Source: Pseudobutyrivibrio ruminis
Lineage (GTDB): Bacteria; Bacillota; Clostridia; Lachnospirales; Lachnospiraceae
Length of the DNA: 64,000 nucleotides
Assembly (NCBI GenBank): GCA_015057315.1
Contig: SVER01000003.1
Location: 1-64,000, forward strand
Direction of reading: 5' to 3'
Under the pieces are notes generated by a model. That model saw nothing but the letters and a program-made list of their open reading frames with translations, searched no databases and had not been told where the DNA came from. Numbering within the stretch: position 1 is the stretch's first letter; the number at the start of each line of letters is the position of its first letter. The translations under genes and the position numbers were made by a program. Of the stretch, positions 26,801-32,401 are shown one piece after another.

Positions 26801-28610
26801 AAATACTGGTGAAGATAAGGATGATCCAAACTCTTCTGGAAACTATTATGTAGGTAGCGATTCTATCAAGTATGTTTTCAGATATATTGTAGTGGCAAGA
26901 GATATATCTAATAATGACTTTGTAGCTGAATTTGCAGATGGCTTGGATGAGCCTCAGGATTACACAGGACGCGAGTTAAAACCAGCAGTAAGAGTGACTA
27001 ATGGTGGAGAGCCACTGGTACCTTATGATGAAAATACTGAGGAAGGTGACTACAAGGTTGAATACAAGAATAATGTTATCCCAGGTAAGGCTACAGTTGT
27101 AATAACTGGTGTAAATAATTATACAGGCTCAAAGGAATTATATTTCGATATTATGGGTCATTTGGATAATGAGGACCAGGTTGTAGTTTACCATGAGGAT
27201 TCTAACGGAAGTCTGGTTGCTGGAACACCTAGACAGATATATACAGGAACTTCAATAACATTTGGAAATCCTCGTATTTATCTGGTATTGGTAGCAACTG
27301 TAGATTATCCAAAGGATGTTGTACTTGATGCTGGCACAGCATATACTGTGCTGGGTCCAGGCGAGACTGATAATTACATATCATACGGCCATGTAATATA
27401 TTCTGGTGTTGAGTCTAAATACTGGAAGGGTGATAGGTCAGTACGTTATGACATTGATTTTAACGAGAGTGAAATCTTCGTTAACAACAATGAAGGTGAT
27501 TATAAGTATACTGGCTATCCAATAATTCCTAAGTTTACACTTAATGTATCCACAGCAAATATTACATCTACCAAGTACTATAAAAACAATATAGAGATTG
27601 ACCCTAACAAAGATGAGGATAGAGAACAATTTACTGATAAGGGAACAATCGAAGCTGTAATAACATACGATGTTGGCAGCAAAACAAATAATACAGTAAG
27701 GACAAGCTATAACATCGTTTCTAGACCACTAGAAGAATGCTTGGTAGAGTGGGAAAGAGAGTTCCATCGTTATACAGGTGAGTCGGTTCAGCCAGGATTT
27801 ACAGTAGTAATTAAATCTACAAATCTGCAGGATCCTAGTGAAGAACAGACATACAAGGAATTAATACCATATAGCGAGGAAACAGGCAGTGGTGATTACA
27901 CAGTAGACTACGGTAATTATATATATAGTACTAGTGAAGACGATTGCTCTATCATATTAAGTGCAAATTCAGATAAGCTTTCAGGTAAGCTTACAGGCAC
28001 AAAGATATGTCCTTATACTATCAAGCTGCAGAGTGTAGCTAACCTTAGAGTAACAGAGAAAACAGGGGATTCATTAACTATTGATTGGGTTAAGGATTTG
28101 TTTGCAGATGGTACTCAGCTGAAGATAGATGTTAAGCAGTCAGATGGTACATATACAGGCTACATGACAACACGTGTTGTAGGAAATACAAACACCTATA
28201 AGATAGAAGGATTAAGTGGTAGTACAACATATAAGATTACAGCAAAGTCTTATGCTGAACCAGAAGCTGGTGTTACTATCTATAGTGCACCAAAAACTAT
28301 AGAAGAAACAACTGGCGTGGAAGAGTCTTCTATTACAGTAAAGAGGACAGCAAGTGATCCTACTAAGGCTACAATCACTCTTCCTAAGGGTGGTAATGTA
28401 TTAGTTTATTATATCTACCGCTCAACAGATACTACAAGTAAGGGCAAGCTCTGCGCTATCATACCTAAGGATACTGGAGCTTATACAAATACAAATCTAA
28501 GCAGTGGAGTAACTTACTACTATTATGTAAAGGGCTACGCAATAAACAGTTCAACAGGTAAGCTGGAGCCAGTAAACCAATCAGAATATGTTGAAGCGAA
28601 GGTAGAATAA
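17856..28610 (+). CDS. Giant secreted repeat protein (adhesin-like), 3584 residues
   Basis: This is the largest gene in the window. Residues 1-32 are a signal peptide (RLDFFKR then a hydrophobic core). A Pro/Glu-rich, acidic linker covers about 50-182, followed by a four-cysteine CxxC-type motif region (about 183-228), a beta domain, an Ig-like (BIG_2-like) domain at about 535-630, then well over a dozen degenerate copies of a module of 65-90 residues. The module pattern is YTGxxxxP ... DYxVxYxNN ... AGTAxVTIxGxxNYTGxxxxxFxI; clear copies lie near 24746-24945 and 26959-27153. Two FN3-like domains (from about 3391 and 3489) end the protein. There is no sorting signal or membrane segment at the C-terminus, so it is released or held non-covalently. 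ATG 17856 has AAGGGGA 8 bases upstream and begins the signal peptide. The binding partner is unknown. Confidence 0.85.
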   Translation: MNNRLDFFKRLTAFLLAMLLVTTMMGDDFFSLATSDEIITEESVKTGDSSSAPEAAPAPEAVDIPQEPAPSEQPAPSEPGQVVEPTTADPEIPVEPQPTVDENGNPIVVPTEEQPKSETPSEPKESIDDAEVTPNPENIDKPETDKTNEEDIEDPDAKDKEEGIDDEEAEDEEELVKEEEEECEHEWKYVSNGNGTHFRKCSKCDEEGEQEDCDYDENGVCLKCGYEDNSLVFQTFSKEILGTTITVEGYMPRNADVTIYYVGKKAIENIVNENLDEGIFKAYAAYDITIYDRNGNKYQPDYDNNAVKVTFESVHKLDEVPDEEVTVFRIEDDNSVTEIEADAAGEDVSFDAEHFSTYVTGTVDTNDWVEINDINQVAFIGTADTGYAYTRVAYAGFDFYADAIGDYIFTAKSYKNLTSSDNPTSGDLASESSGTYKVTVASVGWQTVKIPLVEKSVGNGYVSRGYSYSVVVAFESSPSNHVYFKFNNGSGSSTYISKGDTWKAEAEHNGIFVVTTSTTNPSDYTLEVTNTPSDSYTIASVKSEKDKLASEKTVVYAVGETDTLTAVLSEATAERTITWSLEGANTDIVTLAAVSNNPMATKITAEKAGSVTLKATYNDKPFEITVNVVDLKIGGDSSKEGVASHTESYTGKNIVPVVAVNTTTAGGARPSYYYVTDTTVTSAPNGTDLISVSSLSHPYSIIRCDSATNTNVGTANVNIKYYYNASKTYLYDRIFNIQALDITGTTAFDNAEFVIENGVVADVTKINTNNVLTATPVFKNGDIKVSIENTVFNSSGIQYTYRVAGQGNFTGTVDVVKEISGSSIDQVAKVVINPDSQLAKYYEYTGEAYNLDEHLEANGDWSDLIFYDMQNNQLPAGAINKNNAKAVINTVDTNVGDSINAGEKEIVVTLNSGYTGSLKTSSFRIYPRSLSDAKVTWVNGTGKFQYTGEPIEPKECSKDSTTDGDFYVTLNSTGDAGHDIRIDNTNNQEYEVTYRPEANHTKTTDSPSLVLRAKGKNFESGSSLVQGYTIEPSFALNMTIRIIDGGVYNGTYSSRDENGYYKTEYNKLYDKTASKPTIRVLVDGNTLAEKNYTIGVYDDANGTVELSPSIGTKYIRVTAKADGDYPNGGTVIATYTVVPRPINNALISVDDKTGTEARKKTFNGTEQNLVPASNAAETDYDIKVTYGEDYLQYGTDYDIEYTGDRVNAGTVAYKIVGKNSYTGSIPSKTFTIYPAELGKTATGTVEPDAYTYNGKPKYPTINVRTTSGTFTEQYIYTESTLESANFSVSYSNNIQPTKEGNPATVTITGKNNLTGSQIVEFTITNSTDEYQISINGKTVVPITIENPTQGYRYYKCDLNATYNGTNNYGSPIVINSVTGEVLNKNGRKTDYGYSYRNTDIVDATGTCSTSTWPHLEITGINAYDGNNAIVFFNILPVDINDTSITYKSDLDFDANNVVTPAFTIKYGNKDLVLNQDYEVTCYDDKAHTVPATKNAGVKYAVIEGIGKYSGEVEKEYTVGTKVSEVLVSIQSGTYNNPGNLENLTGDIWPDKQSLSQKGNALDNPLNIPYRGNHAPTITLYSKDGTESLAGSYTISGPESTLGLTGDSLYDSRKPGEKGDDYNILKYSVEVNGSKGYYGETDENGKIKPLNIFVRIMPQSIRPTEARMSETGDSSPSIEYNGGQTEYNKEYKFRFGKENDLYTLAENKDLVGYPIKIGEEVGANQKKYVEGVGNFTDTIEYTINVNKGYVIVSGKKDAATADTDAISINSRDTQTLDLGALYTYKENVAQLPVIKLTATNGTKVLELGTDYDITSYPSVDEQMGKDNLDKDLTMTIQIKGDKYQPQTINIKYRIASNNISKFYGTLSDIEYTAEKITFNRIKAASLKLATTKGGEELVYGRDYELVESYEETQTEVFKNQFGETTFDTAIWSDSNPSYQNNYIFVKGKGIYSGYCKIPFNIVLNLGHDWAKVTIAQDRYELDSQGNPSPEVKPIIRYRKIGDSAGTWEGILDAPTITEKAPDGVNDIVKTLTNYTVTRDREGKPGPDGSITVEGKYNCVGKATNVKADTGKVVCFLISLSNYADLKIAGNGVYTFTGNAVVPSIRGLSDIGANPAPITIDPDQTIHRHEEGDDVDYVLYYENTEGKVTDTAIAAGKWKAHIEATSNSRYFMRSGTGDEGKTLDFYIKYDLDNAIITFKDASTGEDNIPQVGYTGSPYSFVNNVIVTDQDGTTAIYPKGANPLVEISPTEKTDMGNYTVTVTPSAFGADYCYGTGEGKLRISGISIDDAAVTLEKDSFEYTGKAITPKTTVKIQNGAITLKENTDYKVSYKNNINAGTATVTVEGINNYSGKKEVTFTIEKKSLKDCTISFGDAYYIGTASGLVVEPTVTIKNGTTELREGTDYTIVEYTNNSSIATAVTMGNDDPRTWNKDNMPKVKIAAVNKGNYKGEGNENAITVDFTIERLNLETNSDVKIADTLVEHTDVDANKLAAEFTGNKIDEYSVLKLSVVHNGVETPLVGKADGTKDYTVDILDSPDGSKELKAMGDYKLVVTGVKNCDGAKIVDFTIKARSLPNNYHYYYTNSHSQTGKPGFEGEWRALKESDFATAADYKPGFITTGGLTSTDKLEIRVYDCTTVKEGEDNIPVVTIIDRGIKDPVDSNKNYYDLTENDFTLSVKNAQTAGTAEWSNVVTEDKHAKVASTSPAVTITGQGNYTGEITLPFNIGKNINNQELTIRYKVTDSTGVIHTYDYLDAYSTYESTGAGWSYNYNGREQKPTPEVFSKDNKRLSSTKDYSVSFTDALGNEDSSINAGYKYVVITGKGDYCGTMIQRYRILRKQIKAQPVIENPKTLANNGEYFTTEKDPVAKNKKEDGTFEDKTILSFKVSGLTRLNEETAKKYLKAHNLTEEQAVEYVDYYYGVYSGSPIRPTIAVYDNTLGSGNGISQISSGENGDLDISYENDNTKTIFNDDGTIVTCGTATVRFRNTGEDKDDPNSSGNYYVGSDSIKYVFRYIVVARDISNNDFVAEFADGLDEPQDYTGRELKPAVRVTNGGEPLVPYDENTEEGDYKVEYKNNVIPGKATVVITGVNNYTGSKELYFDIMGHLDNEDQVVVYHEDSNGSLVAGTPRQIYTGTSITFGNPRIYLVLVATVDYPKDVVLDAGTAYTVLGPGETDNYISYGHVIYSGVESKYWKGDRSVRYDIDFNESEIFVNNNEGDYKYTGYPIIPKFTLNVSTANITSTKYYKNNIEIDPNKDEDREQFTDKGTIEAVITYDVGSKTNNTVRTSYNIVSRPLEECLVEWEREFHRYTGESVQPGFTVVIKSTNLQDPSEEQTYKELIPYSEETGSGDYTVDYGNYIYSTSEDDCSIILSANSDKLSGKLTGTKICPYTIKLQSVANLRVTEKTGDSLTIDWVKDLFADGTQLKIDVKQSDGTYTGYMTTRVVGNTNTYKIEGLSGSTTYKITAKSYAEPEAGVTIYSAPKTIEETTGVEESSITVKRTASDPTKATITLPKGGNVLVYYIYRSTDTTSKGKLCAIIPKDTGAYTNTNLSSGVTYYYYVKGYAINSSTGKLEPVNQSEYVEAKVE

Positions 28611-28622
28611 AACTACAGATTG

Positions 28623-28655
28623 AACCAGGGGTACAAGAGTACCTCTGGTTTTTTT
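28623..28655 (+). terminator. Intrinsic terminator after the giant gene
   Basis: A 12-bp stem with one wobble pair (28623-28634 with 28639-28650), loop AAGA, is followed by a run of Ts. Confidence 0.9.
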
Positions 28656-28700
28656 GCGTTTTTACAACTGAAAATTTTTAATGTAAATCAAGATTTTGTT

Positions 28701-28709
28701 TGGTACAAT
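28701..28709 (+). promoter_or_regulatory. Extended -10 promoter of the sortase operon
   Basis: TG-G-TACAAT lies 28 bases before the sortase start codon. No strong -35 box is visible at the usual distance. Confidence 0.45.
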
Positions 28710-28736
28710 AAAATAAAGACATTGGGGTAGAGGGTT

Positions 28737-29915
28737 ATGGCGGAGAAGAAAAGATTTATCATAGGTGGGTTTGAATTCGATTCACACTATGAATATCGTG
28801 CAGCACAAGAAGATGTTAAAAAAATAGAGTGTATCAATCAGGAGCTTGATATCCAAGATCCAGAGGTGGCATTGCGCCTTTACAATGATATTCGCGACGG
28901 CATTATCACTTTTAACAGCCCAATCGGAACCCAGTACACTGAGCATGTAGCAGATATTGTTGCAAATAAGTCAGCAGGACTTTTAGACGACAGAGAAATA
29001 ATTGAGGAAGCAGCTACTAAGGCTAAGAGCTCTAGAAGACTTGGTATGATATTTGTTGCAGTGGCAGTAGTGCTTATTGGCATTTATGCCACAATAGAAA
29101 TCAAAGAGGTAATGGAGACCAGGAGTCTCGCCAAAATTCAAGAAGAAGTCAAGTCCGCTCAGGACACTAATAATTCACAAAAAAACGTTAATATTAATAA
29201 TAAAAATGACGATATAGATTCTGTAGAGAACTCAAATAGTGAGAAAGTGTCTAGTAACACAGCAAAAGCTAATGAGATTACAGAGGATATAATCACTAGC
29301 CCTTGGGATACAAGCTATGCTCCTGAGGATAGAGAAATCCTTCCAGAGTTAGCTGATTTATATGCTGAAAATCCAGATTTAGTAGGCATTTTAGAGGTAG
29401 TAGGAACAGATATCAACTACCCGGTTATGCAGACACCAAGTGAACCTGAGTACTATTTGAGAAGGGATTTCTATGGAAAGGATAGTACAGCAGGTACTTT
29501 ATTCGTTGATTATCGTTGTGACATAGTAAATCCTACTACCAATACCATCATATATGGTCATAATATGCGATCTGGAACCATGTTTGGTGGATTGAAGCGT
29601 TATTTGAAACAGGACTATTATCAGTCGCATAAAACGATAATCTTTAAAACTCTTTATGAAGAGCAGGAGTATGAGATTGTAGGAGTGGGCTTATCGGCGG
29701 TAGGCTATGATGACGATGAAAACTACAAATACTACGATTTCATTAATGCGGTTACAGGCAGTGAGCTCAAAGAGTTCCTAGATAATATCCAAAGCTTATC
29801 AGTTTATGATGAGACAATTGATATCAGTGCGACTGACAAAATATTGACTCTCAGCACCTGCAATACCTACACAGAGGATGGACGAATGTTTGTTGTGGCC
29901 AAGAGAGTCAAATAA
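28737..29915 (+). CDS. srtB: Class B sortase
   Basis: This 392-residue membrane enzyme is a cysteine transpeptidase that attaches surface proteins to the cell wall. The catalytic set is present: H275 in YGHNM, C375 in LSTCNT and R383 in DGRMFVVAKR; the segment between has the extra helix typical of class B. Unusually for a sortase, about 100 cytoplasmic residues come before the only membrane segment (about 102-120), and a low-complexity N/S-rich linker (about 135-180) separates it from the catalytic domain. The gene has its own promoter, and its likely substrate is encoded next. Confidence 0.92.
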   Translation: MAEKKRFIIGGFEFDSHYEYRAAQEDVKKIECINQELDIQDPEVALRLYNDIRDGIITFNSPIGTQYTEHVADIVANKSAGLLDDREIIEEAATKAKSSRRLGMIFVAVAVVLIGIYATIEIKEVMETRSLAKIQEEVKSAQDTNNSQKNVNINNKNDDIDSVENSNSEKVSSNTAKANEITEDIITSPWDTSYAPEDREILPELADLYAENPDLVGILEVVGTDINYPVMQTPSEPEYYLRRDFYGKDSTAGTLFVDYRCDIVNPTTNTIIYGHNMRSGTMFGGLKRYLKQDYYQSHKTIIFKTLYEEQEYEIVGVGLSAVGYDDDENYKYYDFINAVTGSELKEFLDNIQSLSVYDETIDISATDKILTLSTCNTYTEDGRMFVVAKRVK

Positions 29916-29956
29916 CAACACTTGAGTCTATTTTGCTGGTTATAAGGGTGGAAGCT

Positions 29957-31645
29957 ATGGTGAAAAAGGGATTTTTTAAAAAGACAGGATGTATTCTAAT
30001 TAGCGCATCTATTATCCTAACGGGAGTAATGTTCTTTGACAGCTCAACATCGGAGGCTGATGGTGAAAATCTAAATCAACTTGAAGCCGTGCAAGAGGAA
30101 ATAGTAAAGGATGAGATTGTTGAAGACCAGGTATCTGAGGATGCAGTGCTACAGGAGCTGAAGGCGGAAGAAATTCAGACGGATACTACAGAAGAAATAA
30201 AGACTGGTACAACAGAGGAAGTACCTGCTGTAGTTGTAGAAGAGGCTTCAAAGCAGGAAGTGGTTAAAGATGCATCAGATAGCACAACTCCAGAATATAC
30301 TGATGGAGGGGCGACACTGAAATTCGTTCCAGCAGGAGTTGGTAACGAATTTACAGTTCCTGAAACAGTAACAAGAATAGCTGAGGATGCCTTTAGCGAG
30401 AGTAGTGTTAACGTTTTACATTTCGCTGGGGCAAGAGGCGGTGACCAGATTACATCAATAGGTTCACAGGCCAATAAATGGCCAGCAAATGGTACAGTAG
30501 TCTATTGTTTAGGCTCACAGTTAGAGGATGAGTCAACAGTTTCAAGCTTTTTTTTAGCTAGGCAGACAGCCACTAGAAAGATAACAATATATTATTCGGA
30601 ATCAGATATTAATCCTGATCCGACTCCAGTAGAGACTTATGCAATTAAATATAAATTAGTCAAGGCGAATGGCGAAACAAGTACAATTGATGGAGGTGAA
30701 TCAACTACTATTCCATCGGCTCCAGTGCTAACAGTTGTAACAGATGATAATAACATCACCTATAAGTGGGATGAAAATGCAGCAGCTGTCAGCGACAAGA
30801 CTTGTACATTTACTTTTGTGGAGCAGGCAAGTGCAAGTGATCCTCTTGTAACAATTACAGAGGAATTCTACGACAGTAAGGGAACTACAAAGGTTTCCAC
30901 AAACGTAGGAAATCCAAATCATTACAAGAAAGGCACAATAATTGTTCCTGCTAAACATGATGGTTACAAAGTGTTTGATGAGCCAACTCAGTACGAAGTA
31001 ACAGAGGCTGCAAGCCAGGCGGTAACATTTAAGTATAAGGCTTCAGGCACCACACCTACACCTGTACCTAATGGTAATACAAGTGGTGGTAGCTCGGGCG
31101 CATCAGCCACACCAGCTGTAACCAATAAAAATCAATTAAAGAATGAAATCGACGAAACATTATTAGCTAAATATCAGGTTATTAAGGGTGCTAATCAGAC
31201 AGTGGTTAGAGAGAACGGCCCTGTAGAGATTGTATGTAATGGTGAGGTTAATAAGCTTACAGGAATCTTTGTAGATAAGGTTAGAATCGATCCAAGCAGA
31301 TATACAATTGCTTCCGGTTCTACAATCCTTACATTTACCGGTGGATTTGTTAAGCTGTTTTCCACAGGCGACCATGTAGTCAGATTTGAGTACGTGGATG
31401 GATATGCAGAGACAGGTCTTAAGGTGACAGAAGGAAAGACAACAACCACAGTTACTTACAAGGTCAGCAGTGATGGTTCTATTTCATCTGGCCATATTAA
31501 GGACACAACACCAAAGACAGCAGATGGCTTTGATAACAAGTATCTACTTTGCATTGCAATCTTCTTACTTGGTGCAGGTTCCATTCTATTTAGTAACCAG
31601 AGAAAACTGGAAGCAATATTGGCAGGGGAGAATGACGACGAATAG
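29957..31645 (+). CDS. Cell-wall-anchored surface protein, likely substrate of the adjacent sortase
   Basis: This 562-residue protein has a signal peptide (MVKKGFFKK then a hydrophobic core, about 1-33) and an acidic E/T/V-rich region. A short leucine-rich-repeat (BspA/LRR_5-like) segment follows, FTVPETVTRIAEDAFSES, then MucBP-like segments with YDSKGTTKVS. The C-terminus holds a sorting-signal-like tripartite end: TPKTADG, a hydrophobic helix (YLLCIAIFLLGAGSILF) and basic residues NQRK, followed by an unusual acidic tail EAILAGENDDE. TPKTA differs from LPXTG and from the NPQTN of classical sortase B. ATG 29957 was chosen because GGGTGGA precedes it and the signal peptide begins there. YhhN follows after 12 bases. 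Confidence 0.82.
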   Translation: MVKKGFFKKTGCILISASIILTGVMFFDSSTSEADGENLNQLEAVQEEIVKDEIVEDQVSEDAVLQELKAEEIQTDTTEEIKTGTTEEVPAVVVEEASKQEVVKDASDSTTPEYTDGGATLKFVPAGVGNEFTVPETVTRIAEDAFSESSVNVLHFAGARGGDQITSIGSQANKWPANGTVVYCLGSQLEDESTVSSFFLARQTATRKITIYYSESDINPDPTPVETYAIKYKLVKANGETSTIDGGESTTIPSAPVLTVVTDDNNITYKWDENAAAVSDKTCTFTFVEQASASDPLVTITEEFYDSKGTTKVSTNVGNPNHYKKGTIIVPAKHDGYKVFDEPTQYEVTEAASQAVTFKYKASGTTPTPVPNGNTSGGSSGASATPAVTNKNQLKNEIDETLLAKYQVIKGANQTVVRENGPVEIVCNGEVNKLTGIFVDKVRIDPSRYTIASGSTILTFTGGFVKLFSTGDHVVRFEYVDGYAETGLKVTEGKTTTTVTYKVSSDGSISSGHIKDTTPKTADGFDNKYLLCIAIFLLGAGSILFSNQRKLEAILAGENDDE

Positions 31646-31657
31646 TCAGGTGGAAAA

Positions 31658-32308
31658 ATGATTATAGCAGAAACTATTATTTATGTAGCACTAATAATTG
31701 CATTATTTGCTGTATGTGATAATAGATATTCAAGGAGATACTATGTCCCATTAAAGGTGGTGTGTAGCATCTCCTTTTTGGTGATTTTCTTTATTAACTA
31801 TTATTACAGTGCAAAGCTTGGGCTTTTGGTATGGGCACTACTGGCATGCTTTGTAGGGGATATATTGATGGGATTATATAATACCTACATGCGCAAACAA
31901 TTTATGGCTCTTGGAATAATTGCCTTTATGCTAGGCCATGTGGGATTCCTTAATTATATGTGCAGGATTTCCCATAGAACCAGCGTGATGGTATATATCG
32001 CACCTTTTGTGGCATGCTTTATATTACTTTGGATGAAGAAAAGGTATCATTTGCACATGGGTTCCCTTTTAATTCCTTGTGTTATCTATTGCTACTTTGT
32101 ATCCACCATGACCTTAAAAGCCGTAGAATGTGCCCTAAACGGATTAACACTACTTGGGGTAGCTGGAGTATTATTTTTAATTAGTGATTTTACAATTCTT
32201 TTCTTATATTTCTATCATTTTAGCCACATAAAAAATAAGCGCGCGGTCCACTACGTAAACCTCGCGACTTATTATCTAGCGATATTGTTATTTATCTATA
32301 GTCTTTAA
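31658..32308 (+). CDS. YhhN-family membrane protein (lysoplasmalogenase-like)
   Basis: This 216-residue protein has seven or eight hydrophobic helices and the family's marks: GDILMGL at about 67-73, LISDFTILF at about 170-178 and a C-terminal YYLAILLFIY helix in place of the usual YxxAQxLI. Members such as TMEM86B hydrolyse the vinyl-ether bond of lysoplasmalogens. Because butyrivibrios and clostridia carry plasmalogens in their membranes, that role is plausible, but activity in bacteria of this branch is not established. AGGTGG precedes the ATG by 5 bases, and the gene is the last of the sortase operon. Its stop codon runs directly into the 32.3-kb hairpin element. Confidence 0.75.
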   Translation: MIIAETIIYVALIIALFAVCDNRYSRRYYVPLKVVCSISFLVIFFINYYYSAKLGLLVWALLACFVGDILMGLYNTYMRKQFMALGIIAFMLGHVGFLNYMCRISHRTSVMVYIAPFVACFILLWMKKRYHLHMGSLLIPCVIYCYFVSTMTLKAVECALNGLTLLGVAGVLFLISDFTILFLYFYHFSHIKNKRAVHYVNLATYYLAILLFIYSL

Positions 32309-32398
32309 GTGAGCTGGTAGTCTACAAAGAGAATGATTCTAAAGCGAATAATCCCATGAGCGTAGAATTATTCTATTTGTAGACGTAACCAGCGGACT
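32308..32398. repeat. Long hairpin element with conserved ends, copy 1
   Basis: The element begins AGTGAGCT and ends AGCGGACT, which pair except for two central positions. Inside, GCTGGT pairs with ACCAGC, GTCTACAAA (32320-32328) with TTTGTAGAC (32376-32384), and AGAATGATTCTA (32330-32341) with TAGAATTATTCT (32363-32374), around a 21-base loop containing AATCCCATGAGCG. It fills the space between convergent genes and lacks a T run. Copy 2 at 63648-63744 shares the ends and part of the loop but not the stem sequence. Confidence 0.75.
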
Positions 32399-32401
32399 AA
32401 A

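Noticed and set aside
17856-28610. CRISPR array or DNA tandem repeat in the giant gene
   Set aside because: The similarity is at protein level between degenerate 65-90 residue modules; no exact short DNA repeats with regular spacers were seen.
32308-32398. Integron attC-like site or ordinary terminator
   Set aside because: The ends do not carry the RYYYAAC/GTTRRRY core sites, there is no integrase gene nearby, and no T run follows the stem.
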